Shown: positions 1 through 7,062 of the stretch, in pieces
How positions within the stretch are numbered: the first letter of the stretch is position 1
Layout: every line of letters begins with the position of its first letter
Notes under the pieces: generated by a model
The model's database searches: none
What the model saw: the letters and a program-made list of their open reading frames with translations, nothing else
What the model was told of the DNA's origin: nothing
Made by a program: the position numbers and the translations under genes
Source: an uncultured Lachnospiraceae bacterium
Lineage (GTDB): Bacteria; Bacillota; Clostridia; Lachnospirales; Lachnospiraceae
Length of the DNA: 21,354 nt
Assembly (NCBI GenBank): GCA_934437985.1
Contig: CAKSBI010000037.1
Location: 1-21,354, forward strand
Reading direction: 5' to 3'

Positions 1-144
1 GAATTTCCCAAGATACTGTACGAATGCAGTCGTTGTTCTAGTGTATTATATCAATGATATTTTGCATATCTATCATTTATAAATGAATTTGCGGCACTTT
101 GCAACCTGCCACTAACATCATATTTTCTGAGTGATGCAGACATT

Positions 145-184
145 AAAAAATGCTAAGCCACAGGTTTTAATCCTTGGCTTAGCA
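145..184 (-). terminator. Intrinsic terminator of fba
   Basis: A perfect 10-bp inverted repeat (151-160 with 175-184, TGCTAAGCCA / TGGCTTAGCA) has a 14-base loop. Six A residues at 145-150 become a U-run when read on the minus strand. It lies about 60 bases past the fba stop, as expected for a Rho-independent terminator. I see no convincing gene in the remaining sequence from 1 to 243; short open stretches at the very left edge are too short to call. Confidence 0.85.
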
Positions 185-243
185 CAATATTTTAATGTTC
201 AATTCCAAAAGTCAGGTATTATAAACCTGTCACAGCCTTATGA

Positions 244-1212
244 TCAAGCCTTGCCATCACTGCCAAGAACGTTAACGATCTTGTGGGCAACCATATCCTT
301 AACAGCCTGACGAGCCGGCTTAAGGTACTGACGTGGATCAAAATGATCCGGATGCTCGTTGAAGTACTGACGGATAACAGCTGTCATGGCAAGACGGATA
401 TCTGAATCGATATTGATCTTACATACAGCAAGCTTAGCAGCCTCACGAAGCTGATCTTCCGGAATACCGATTGCATCCGGCATCTGTCCACCATTCTCGT
501 TAATAATCTTAACGAATTCCTGTGGTACTGATGATGAACCATGAAGAACGATTGGGAATCCAGGAAGCTTCTTGATAACACCCTCAAGAACGTCAAAACG
601 AAGTGGAGGTGGAACAAGGATACCCTTTTCATTACGTGTACACTGAGCAGCAGTGAACTTGTAAGCTCCGTGTGAAGTTCCGATAGCGATTGCAAGTGAA
701 TCACAGCCTGTTCTGTCAACGAACTCCTCAACTTCCTCAGGACGAGTATAGCTTTCTTTTCCTGCTTCTACGACTACTTCATCTTCTACACCTGCAAGTG
801 TTCCAAGCTCAGCCTCAACAACAACGCCGTGTGCATGAGCATACTCAACAACCTGCTTTGTAAGTGCGATATTGTCCTCGAATGACTTTGAAGAAGCATC
901 GATCATAACTGATGTGAATCCACCATCGATACAGCTCTTGCAAAGCTCGAATGAATCACCATGATCAAGATGAAGAGCGATTGGAATATCAGGGTTCTCA
1001 GCTACAGCTGCCTCTACTAACTTAACAAGATATGTGTGGTTAGCGTAATTACGTGCTCCCTTTGATACCTGAAGGATAACCGGGCTCTTAAGCTCCCCGG
1101 CAGCCTCAGTAATACCCTGAACGATTTCCATGTTATTAACGTTGAAAGCACCAACAGCATATCCGCCGTCATAAGCCTTCTTAAACATTTCTGTTGTTGT
1201 AACTAATGCCAT
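244..1212 (-). CDS. fba: Class II fructose-1,6-bisphosphate aldolase
   Basis: Zinc-dependent cytosolic aldolase that interconverts fructose-1,6-bisphosphate with glyceraldehyde-3-phosphate and dihydroxyacetone phosphate in glycolysis and gluconeogenesis. The 322-residue protein is full length. Visible family motifs are the HLDHGD segment at 81-86 with the catalytic Asp83 and metal ligand His84, the metal-site segment EAELG at 133-137, the conserved GTSHGAYK loop around 178-185 (His181), and LHGSSSVP at 223-230 (metal ligand His224). The KINIDSDIR stretch near the C-terminus is the usual phosphate-binding region. The start follows an AAAGGAGAT ribosome binding site. It lies downstream of the phosphofructokinase gene on the same strand with a 118-base gap and ends in a strong terminator, so the two consecutive glycolytic steps may share a transcript. 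No consensus promoter for fba was found in the gap. Confidence 0.97.
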   Translation of the reverse strand: MALVTTTEMFKKAYDGGYAVGAFNVNNMEIVQGITEAAGELKSPVILQVSKGARNYANHTYLVKLVEAAVAENPDIPIALHLDHGDSFELCKSCIDGGFTSVMIDASSKSFEDNIALTKQVVEYAHAHGVVVEAELGTLAGVEDEVVVEAGKESYTRPEEVEEFVDRTGCDSLAIAIGTSHGAYKFTAAQCTRNEKGILVPPPLRFDVLEGVIKKLPGFPIVLHGSSSVPQEFVKIINENGGQMPDAIGIPEDQLREAAKLAVCKINIDSDIRLAMTAVIRQYFNEHPDHFDPRQYLKPARQAVKDMVAHKIVNVLGSDGKA

Positions 1213-1330
1213 TTTTCTATCTCCTTTTCATTTTTATTGTAGCGCATGGCACATGAAAATATGGGTCATGCGAAAAACTTACTTATATACATCTGTAACA
1301 TTCAAAACCCTGTCAGGCAGTAATGCAGGA

Positions 1331-2557
1331 TCACTTTCTGACAAGATGTGATGGAATACCGTCAACATACATAGGTGTAAGCTCACCCATGATAAGTGGT
1401 CTTGCATACTTCTCGAAATCTTCTGTAAGTCCACAGCCATCTTCTGTAATCCACTCATCCGGCACCTTACGCTCAACGTTAGCAATATCATGAATGTCAT
1501 GTGCGCTTGTACCACACTGGTATGGATCCTCACCATTACGGTCAAGAGTGATCATCATTGCAGTCTTTCCGGCGTCTGCAGCCTTAACAGCGTCAGCACC
1601 AACCTGGAATGCCTCATTAATATCTGTAAGTGAAGCAATATGGGTAGCTGCCCTCTGAAGTGTTGAGAACTCAATAGCTCTTGTCTTAAGACCAGTCTCA
1701 GCAGCGATAAGCTCAGCAAGCTTAACAGCTGTTCCTGACATCTGCTTATGACCGAAAGCATCAACAGCTACTTCTCTTCCAATCTCACATACATAACGTC
1801 CGTCAGCGATCTTAACACCCTCTGATACAGCAATAACTACTGAGGACTTAGTTTCTGCAAGTGTCTTAACCTTCTCTACGAACTTGTCCATATCAAACAC
1901 CTTCTCAGGAAGGTAGATAGCATCTGGTCCTTCGCAGTCAGCTGTCTTTGAAAGGGCAGCTGCAGCTGTAAGCCATCCTGCGTTACGTCCCATAATCTCA
2001 ACAATACATACTGTAGGCTTCTTAGCACCAAATGAAGAGTTGTCACGGATGATCTCTTTCATTGATGTAGCTATATACTTAGCTGCTGAACCGTATCCAG
2101 GGCAGTGGTCTGTAATAGGAAGGTCATTATCGATTGTCTTAGGTACGCCTACAAATCTCTGACTCTTACCATGAGCTGCTGCATAATCTGAAAGCATCTT
2201 AACAGTATCCATTGAATCATTACCACCACAGTAGAACAGATAGTCTATGTCGTGCTTCTCCATAATCTCGAATACCTTCTCATATACTTCCTCATTACCT
2301 TCTATCTTAGGCATCTTGAAGCGGCATGAACCAAGAAATGCAGATGGTGTTCTCTTAAGCATCTCAACACCTGTTGGTGCTGCGAGATAATCATCAAGAT
2401 CACATAATCTGTCCTCAAGGAATCCCTCGATACCATGAACCATACCATATACCTTATCAATTCCAAGCTTCTTTGCCTGTGAATAAACACCTGCAACTGA
2501 AGAATTGATAACTGCTGTAGGTCCGCCTGACTGTCCAACAACGATATTCTTTCCCAT
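1331..2557 (-). CDS. pfp: 6-phosphofructokinase, probably PPi-dependent
   Basis: Phosphorylates fructose-6-phosphate, the step just before aldolase. The 408-residue protein begins with the nucleotide/PPi loop motif VGQSGGPTAVIN (7-18). Two positions that separate donor types can be read: GGNDS at 111-115 has Asp114 where ATP-dependent enzymes carry Gly, and PKTIDND at 139-145 has Lys140 where they carry Gly. Asp plus Lys is the established signature of PPi-linked enzymes; Asp143 is the expected catalytic base. Asn113 replaces the more common Asp. A TTG five codons upstream (at 2572) would also be open, but it overlaps the GGAGG ribosome binding site. The ATG at 2557 sits 8 bases after that site and gives the usual start MGKNIVVG, so I chose it. 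It has its own promoter upstream. PPi use would save ATP in a fermenter; the donor is inferred from motifs, not shown. Confidence 0.93.
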   Translation of the reverse strand: MGKNIVVGQSGGPTAVINSSVAGVYSQAKKLGIDKVYGMVHGIEGFLEDRLCDLDDYLAAPTGVEMLKRTPSAFLGSCRFKMPKIEGNEEVYEKVFEIMEKHDIDYLFYCGGNDSMDTVKMLSDYAAAHGKSQRFVGVPKTIDNDLPITDHCPGYGSAAKYIATSMKEIIRDNSSFGAKKPTVCIVEIMGRNAGWLTAAAALSKTADCEGPDAIYLPEKVFDMDKFVEKVKTLAETKSSVVIAVSEGVKIADGRYVCEIGREVAVDAFGHKQMSGTAVKLAELIAAETGLKTRAIEFSTLQRAATHIASLTDINEAFQVGADAVKAADAGKTAMMITLDRNGEDPYQCGTSAHDIHDIANVERKVPDEWITEDGCGLTEDFEKYARPLIMGELTPMYVDGIPSHLVRK

Positions 2558-2612
2558 TGTTACTACCTCCAAAAATCTAATTATTAAATAGTTATATCAA
2601 TATACGGCAAAT

Positions 2613-2641
2613 ATTATAACAAATGAAGCATCATATTTCAA
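2613..2641 (-). promoter_or_regulatory. SigA-type promoter for the phosphofructokinase gene
   Basis: On the minus strand TTGAAA (2636-2641) and TATAAT (2613-2618) are separated by exactly 17 bases. A TG two bases before the -10 adds an extended -10 element. It lies 56 bases upstream of the chosen start. Confidence 0.75.
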
Positions 2642-2679
2642 CACATAATTCCAATAAAAATGCCAACCCAGTATAATAT

Positions 2680-2853
2680 CTACTGCTTTCTCGCAAGTTT
2701 ATATTCATCTTCAAGCGAGAAATACGCACATGAATCCATGCTGCCCCTCATGAATCTTGCCATGTCATCCTCATCAAGATTAACATCACAGTAATAATAA
2801 TCTTCTACCTCGTCATATACATAATTGGCGCACATTTCACATGACCCTGCCAT
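2680..2853 (-). CDS. Small four-cysteine protein (DUF6472-like)
   Basis: A 57-residue reading frame with ATG at 2853 and TAG at 2680. The product starts MAGSCEMCANYVYDE and ends DEYKLARKQ. It holds four cysteines (C5, C8, C22, C42), beginning with a CxxC pair, and is otherwise very acidic (runs such as DVNLDEDD). The cysteine spacing suggests a small metal-binding fold, probably zinc. I recall similar short proteins in Lachnospiraceae annotated as DUF6472; that match is from memory. AGGAG and AAAGGG stretches precede the start. It follows the 200-residue hypothetical gene after a 43-base gap on the same strand and probably shares its transcript. No function is known to me. Confidence 0.75.
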   Translation of the reverse strand: MAGSCEMCANYVYDEVEDYYYCDVNLDEDDMARFMRGSMDSCAYFSLEDEYKLARKQ

Positions 2854-2896
2854 AATCACCAGCCCTTTCTCCTGCTATTAATGCACAAAAAGTATA

Positions 2897-3499
2897 TTAC
2901 GCTTCTACATCATATAGTGCATCCTCACTGTATGTATCAGAATATGCCGCATCATCAGAATAGACACATCCGGCATATACCCTTTCTTCCACTAAAATAG
3001 TATACTCATCTTTTGTGTCATTTTTCAGCCTGGCATATTCACCACTTTTTTTGAATTCATTCCATGCGTCCTGATATGTGCGGATAAGTACTTCCTTATC
3101 AGGATCCTTTTCACCTATAGAAACAACTGCCTCATCATATATCTCCTGTGCCTGCCTCTTAGTCCTGCAGCGCTTAAGCTTATCCTCAAGTATATTGCGC
3201 TTGAGCCTTACCCGCATCGCATGCATATAGGTTTCGGGATCATTCTGTCTCAGATAATTCATTTCCTTTGCGCTCAGTTTTTTGCCGTTGCGGTACTTCC
3301 TGTATATATTAGATACATACTCATTCTTCTCTTCTTCCGTATATCCTGAAATTCCTGCGGCATAATCCTCCAGACCCTGCCTGATGTATGCATCTGCCTT
3401 TTGTCTTGCACTCATACCTTCACTGCTGCCACTGCCTCTGTCCTTGTTACTGCTGACAGCCACATTACACTTATTATACATTATCTGCCCTGTAATCAT
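2897..3499 (-). CDS. Conserved hypothetical charged protein
   Basis: A 200-residue soluble protein with no signal peptide or membrane segment. The N-terminal ~28 residues are Ser/Gly rich and likely disordered. Residues about 30-170 are strongly charged and predicted mostly helical, with a recognisable segment SAKEMNYLRQNDPETY that resembles uncharacterised clostridial proteins. The C-terminus (about 178-200) is acidic and Tyr/Asp/Ser rich. Start choice is supported by AGGAGGAGAG seven bases before the ATG. It is separated from the upstream NUDIX gene by a strong terminator, so it must have its own promoter, which I could not identify. The small cysteine protein follows it. I do not recognise a function. 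Confidence 0.8.
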   Translation of the reverse strand: MITGQIMYNKCNVAVSSNKDRGSGSSEGMSARQKADAYIRQGLEDYAAGISGYTEEEKNEYVSNIYRKYRNGKKLSAKEMNYLRQNDPETYMHAMRVRLKRNILEDKLKRCRTKRQAQEIYDEAVVSIGEKDPDKEVLIRTYQDAWNEFKKSGEYARLKNDTKDEYTILVEERVYAGCVYSDDAAYSDTYSEDALYDVEA

Positions 3500-3554
3500 A
3501 CACTCTCTCCTCCTGATATCACTGCCAATTCATATCCATATTAGCTATATCGGC

Positions 3555-3593
3555 AAAAAAAGCCGGAGCCATAACTCTCATTATGACTCCGGC
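3555..3593 (-). terminator. Intrinsic terminator after the NUDIX gene
   Basis: GCCGGAG (3562-3568) pairs with CTCCGGC (3587-3593), and after one mismatch CATAA pairs with TTATG, making a long stem. Seven A residues at 3555-3561 give a U-run on the minus strand. It sits 27 bases past the NUDIX stop codon. Confidence 0.88.
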
Positions 3594-3619
3594 CGGACTT
3601 AATTGCTGTAATTAAATTA

Positions 3620-4072
3620 TCAGAAATATTTCCTATTACCCCAAAGGTTGCTTTTCTTAAGATCAAGATACTCCGCATATGCTTTTTCAAGTATCTGCTT
3701 CTCATTAACAAACTTGAGCAGATGGTATGCCTCATGATACTTATAAAACCCTGAGTCGACAAAATATTCCTCGCGTTGTGGTTTGCTGTAGTAACTGTCA
3801 GCCATCATAAGATACCAGTGAACGTCCTTAACAACCGTATCATTCTGCGCATTAAACGTATACTGGCTCTTACCAACATACTTAATAATAGACGCATCTG
3901 CCCCTGATTCCTCTTTGACTTCACGAAGAGCGGTCTCCTTATACTCCTCGCCTTCCTCTACAGTGCCTTTCGGCAATACCCAGCCTTCGTACCTGTTCCT
4001 GTAATTCTTATACAGTAACAACACCTTGCCTCGGAATACAACCACACCACCACAGCTTGTTGCTTCAATCAT
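3620..4072 (-). CDS. NUDIX hydrolase
   Basis: Cleaves a nucleoside diphosphate linked to another moiety; the substrate is not readable from sequence. The complete NUDIX box GX5EX7REUXEEXGU is present (36-58 of the 150-residue form, starting GTVEEGE and ending REVKEESGA), preceded by the typical GWVLPKGTVE segment. Start choice: an ATG nine codons further upstream (4099) lacks a good ribosome binding site, whereas the ATG at 4072 follows AGGGGG and gives MIEATSCGGVVVFRG, the usual beginning of related clostridial proteins. It has its own promoter in the short gap after the penicillin-binding protein gene and a strong terminator behind it, so it is probably a single-gene unit, though read-through from the cell-wall operon is possible. 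Confidence 0.9.
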   Translation of the reverse strand: MIEATSCGGVVVFRGKVLLLYKNYRNRYEGWVLPKGTVEEGEEYKETALREVKEESGADASIIKYVGKSQYTFNAQNDTVVKDVHWYLMMADSYYSKPQREEYFVDSGFYKYHEAYHLLKFVNEKQILEKAYAEYLDLKKSNLWGNRKYF

Positions 4073-4136
4073 TGCAAATCCCCCTGTTACCGCTGCCATA
4101 TAATGACAGCCTGGTGTGTATCAAAAAACTGCAATA

Positions 4137-4165
4137 ATTATATCACATATATGCCTTTTATGCAA
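4137..4165 (-). promoter_or_regulatory. SigA-type promoter for the NUDIX gene
   Basis: On the minus strand TTGCAT (4160-4165) and TATAAT (4137-4142) are exactly 17 bases apart. It lies just past the stop codon of the penicillin-binding protein gene and 65 bases before the chosen NUDIX start. Confidence 0.7.
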
Positions 4166-4169
4166 CAAG

Positions 4170-5723
4170 TCAATAGTAGGCATCAAATATTTTTTTTGCT
4201 ATCGGCACGGCAAACTCACTTCCGGTTCCTGCCCCTTCAACGATAATACTTACAGCCAGTTTTTTATCACCCTTTTTCGCATATCCCACAAACCATGCAT
4301 GGGACGCCCCGGAAGAATTGTATTCTGCAGAACCTGTCTTTCCGAATACCTTATATGGCTGACCTGAAAGCATTGCTGCAGTTCCGCTGCCAGTAACCTC
4401 CTTCATGGCTTTTTTTATAACCTTTATCTCATCTTCCTTCATAATCTGACTGCCGCGCTCATATGAAAACGTTCTGACCGTACCTCCGTTGCTGCTGCTT
4501 ATACGGTCCACAAGATGAGGTGTTACAAGATAGCCTCCGTTTGCAACCGCGCTTACAATAAGCCCATTATGCATTGGCGTAATCATGGTATCTCCCTGAC
4601 CAAACGCAGTCTGGGTAATAAGCCCTGCATCAGAGTCACTGTTAAGGCTGAATACACTCTTATTGTATACACCGCTATATGGAAGCTCAGAATTAAATAA
4701 CAGGCTCCGGCATGTCTTATTATAGGCATCTATATCACACTGCATCCCCATCACCGCAAACGCACCATTACAGGACTTCGCAAGTGCACTGTATATATCC
4801 AGGCTGCCATGCGGCTTTTTGTTATGGCAGTTGACCTTTACCCCATCTATCTCGGTCACTCCGCTGCATTTGTACTCAAATGAAGCGTAATCACTGTGTT
4901 CTCTTATATACTCAAGCAGCGTTACAAGCTTAAATGTTGACCCCGGAGGATACAGGCCCTGGGTGACTCTGTTGATAAGAACTGAATCGCTGTCATTGTC
5001 TGTAAGATTCTTCCAGTCAGAAACTATTTTGTTAGGATCATAATCAGGCTTTGACACCATTACCGATACAGCACCGGTATCCGGGTCCATGGCAAGAACA
5101 GCCCCCCTATATGACCCCAGTGCATTGTAGGCAGTCTTCTGAAGCCCGACATCAAGTGTTGTCACAACATTATCCCCTGCATATTTCTCACCTTCTAACT
5201 CCTTTATTGCCTTGAATACAGGGTTAATGCTGGATGTCAGAAGGTACATATTATACTCAGACTCAATTCCTGTCTTTCCGTTGCCTGTGTAACCAACCGC
5301 ATGTGCAAACATATTGTCATAAGGGTACTCCCTTGTCTCATTGCCTTTTGCATCTGTTTTCGATACTGCAAGCACCTCCCCGCCGGATGCCAGAATCTTT
5401 CCCCTTACAGTATACTCTTCAAGAATACCCTGAAGCTTGTTATATGGGTTATTAAGCATTTCTGTCTTGTCTTTTGCAAGGAAAAAGACAAAATATCCGA
5501 TCAAGGAAACAAATATTGCCATACAGACATACGAGACTATAATAATCTCCCTGTTACTGCTTTTTTTTCTGCCGCCGGCATCTGCGCCGCCCGGTAACGC
5601 TGTCTCATCCGCACCGGATATATCTCTTTCTGCCGCAGGCGAAGTCCCACCAAGCTCATCTTCAATATTTTTTCTGAGATTAGCTTCTATCTCCCTGGTC
5701 TCGGCATCGTACCTTTTCTTCAA
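4170..5723 (-). CDS. Class B penicillin-binding protein (peptidoglycan transpeptidase)
   Basis: Membrane-anchored transpeptidase that crosslinks peptidoglycan. Residues 1-57 are a hydrophilic cytoplasmic tail, 58-83 one membrane segment, then a short dimerisation region (VRGKILASGGEVLA around 107-120) and the penicillin-binding domain. All three active-site motifs are present: STFK at 262-265 (nucleophile Ser262), SCN at 317-319, and KTGSAEY at 462-468. There is no transglycosylase domain, so it is class B. At 517 residues it is shorter than FtsI/PBP2 of model organisms and resembles PbpA-type proteins. The start is TTG at 5723, overlapping the stop of the upstream SEDS gene as TTGA, with GGTGGAGG close before it, indicating translational coupling. 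The partner SEDS protein supplies the glycan polymerase activity. Confidence 0.93.
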   Translation of the reverse strand: MKKRYDAETREIEANLRKNIEDELGGTSPAAERDISGADETALPGGADAGGRKKSSNREIIIVSYVCMAIFVSLIGYFVFFLAKDKTEMLNNPYNKLQGILEEYTVRGKILASGGEVLAVSKTDAKGNETREYPYDNMFAHAVGYTGNGKTGIESEYNMYLLTSSINPVFKAIKELEGEKYAGDNVVTTLDVGLQKTAYNALGSYRGAVLAMDPDTGAVSVMVSKPDYDPNKIVSDWKNLTDNDSDSVLINRVTQGLYPPGSTFKLVTLLEYIREHSDYASFEYKCSGVTEIDGVKVNCHNKKPHGSLDIYSALAKSCNGAFAVMGMQCDIDAYNKTCRSLLFNSELPYSGVYNKSVFSLNSDSDAGLITQTAFGQGDTMITPMHNGLIVSAVANGGYLVTPHLVDRISSSNGGTVRTFSYERGSQIMKEDEIKVIKKAMKEVTGSGTAAMLSGQPYKVFGKTGSAEYNSSGASHAWFVGYAKKGDKKLAVSIIVEGAGTGSEFAVPIAKKIFDAYY

Positions 5724-7030
5724 TCAGCCTCCACCTCACTTCCGTTAAGTACATACATTCCCTGGATTACTGAAAATAATATTATCGTACTTATAGCAGA
5801 GCTTCCACCATAGCTTATTAACGGCAGGGTAACTCCTGTTGATGGTATGAACTTGGTTACACCCCCGACAGCCAGGAATATCTGAAATATAAATAATACC
5901 GCAAGCCCAAAGGCAGTAAGCTTGTAAAACCTTACCTTCATCTTCACCGCAATATTGACAAACATGATAAAGCAGCTCACATATACCATAAGAAGACAGA
6001 TAACAAATATCCCCCCAAGCTCCTCTGCCATGGCCGAAAATATGAAATCGCTCTCAACAACAGGTATTACACCCGGCCTGCCACGTCCAAGCCCAAGCCC
6101 AAACCATCCGCCCATTCCTATGGCAAACAGTGACTGGGTTACCTGATAGCCCTTGTTGGCAATATCTGCCCATGGATCAAGCCATACTTCAACCCTTACC
6201 CTGACATGTGAAAAAAGCCTGTATGCAATAACCGAGGCTAATGAACCACCCGCTATACCTGCCAGCACATACCATGCCTTTCCGGTCGCAGCATACAGAA
6301 CAATTATGTAAGTAATAAAATATATAAGTGCACTTCCAAGATCCTTCTGTACAACAAGTATAAGTACATGGACTGCTGCAGCACATGATACGGCGGCTGC
6401 ATATTTAAAACTCTTACATTTTGATAACAGGGCGGCAATAAAAAATACATATATGATCTTCACAAACTCTGATGGCTGAAAACCAAAGCCTGCAATTACA
6501 ACCCAGTTTCTTGCTCCATACTTCTCTTCCCCGACAACATATACCAGTGCAAGCAGACATATTCCAATAACCGCATATAACCAGCCAAGCCTGTCAAAAT
6601 ACTTAAACTTTTTTATGATGACCGGAACGAACAGACACATAAACAGACCGGCTGCTGCTATAATGAACTGCCTGAATGCATAATCAATATTAATACGCTC
6701 AAGCATAATAAAGCTTATCATAAGCAGCATCATCATATTGTTGAGCACAAGCTTTGAAAGTCCCCTGTAAAATACCTGATATATATGGGTACCCAGAAAT
6801 ATCATCGCAAACTGCATGGCATACAGCACAGGTATCCGTATGTCAAAATCCTTAACATACAGAAGTATCTGGCAAAGCAGCTGGATTATATACATGCATG
6901 TCCTCTGTCTTGCAAACAATTTGTTACTGCGTTTCCTGTCATTACCCCTGAATGCAGTAAAACAATACAGTGTATATAACGCAAACACTATTACAATTAT
7001 ATATCCACACAATCCTGCAATTGTATTCAA
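5720..7030 (-). CDS. SEDS-family peptidoglycan glycosyltransferase (FtsW/RodA/SpoVE type)
   Basis: Polytopic membrane enzyme that polymerises lipid II into glycan strands together with a class B penicillin-binding protein. The 436 residues contain about ten hydrophobic segments. Family signatures are GARNWV (172-177), QPSEFVKI (185-192), QKDLGSAL (228-235), WLDPWAD (283-289) in the extracellular loop that carries the conserved acidic residue, ESDFIFSAMAEELG (326-339), and the C-terminal PSTGVTLPLISYGGSS (396-411). The start is TTG at 7030, eight bases after GGAGG. The N-terminal ~100 residues diverge from FtsW and RodA. The gene is coupled to the penicillin-binding protein gene behind it and follows the U32 gene after 32 bases. 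Whether the pair works in elongation, division or sporulation is not decided by sequence. Confidence 0.93.
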   Translation of the reverse strand: MNTIAGLCGYIIVIVFALYTLYCFTAFRGNDRKRSNKLFARQRTCMYIIQLLCQILLYVKDFDIRIPVLYAMQFAMIFLGTHIYQVFYRGLSKLVLNNMMMLLMISFIMLERINIDYAFRQFIIAAAGLFMCLFVPVIIKKFKYFDRLGWLYAVIGICLLALVYVVGEEKYGARNWVVIAGFGFQPSEFVKIIYVFFIAALLSKCKSFKYAAAVSCAAAVHVLILVVQKDLGSALIYFITYIIVLYAATGKAWYVLAGIAGGSLASVIAYRLFSHVRVRVEVWLDPWADIANKGYQVTQSLFAIGMGGWFGLGLGRGRPGVIPVVESDFIFSAMAEELGGIFVICLLMVYVSCFIMFVNIAVKMKVRFYKLTAFGLAVLFIFQIFLAVGGVTKFIPSTGVTLPLISYGGSSAISTIILFSVIQGMYVLNGSEVEAD

Positions 7031-7062
7031 TAATTATTCCTCCATACTTAATCCCTGAAACC

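Noticed and set aside
1..140. Short open frames at the left edge, considered as the end of a truncated gene
   Set aside because: Only 18-27 codons are visible with no family resemblance, so no call is possible.
1243..1272. Hairpin CGCATGGC / GGTCATGCG between the phosphofructokinase and fba genes, considered as a terminator
   Set aside because: No U-run follows it on the minus strand, and the five A residues next to it lie on the wrong side. It may be a leader structure, but nothing more supports that.
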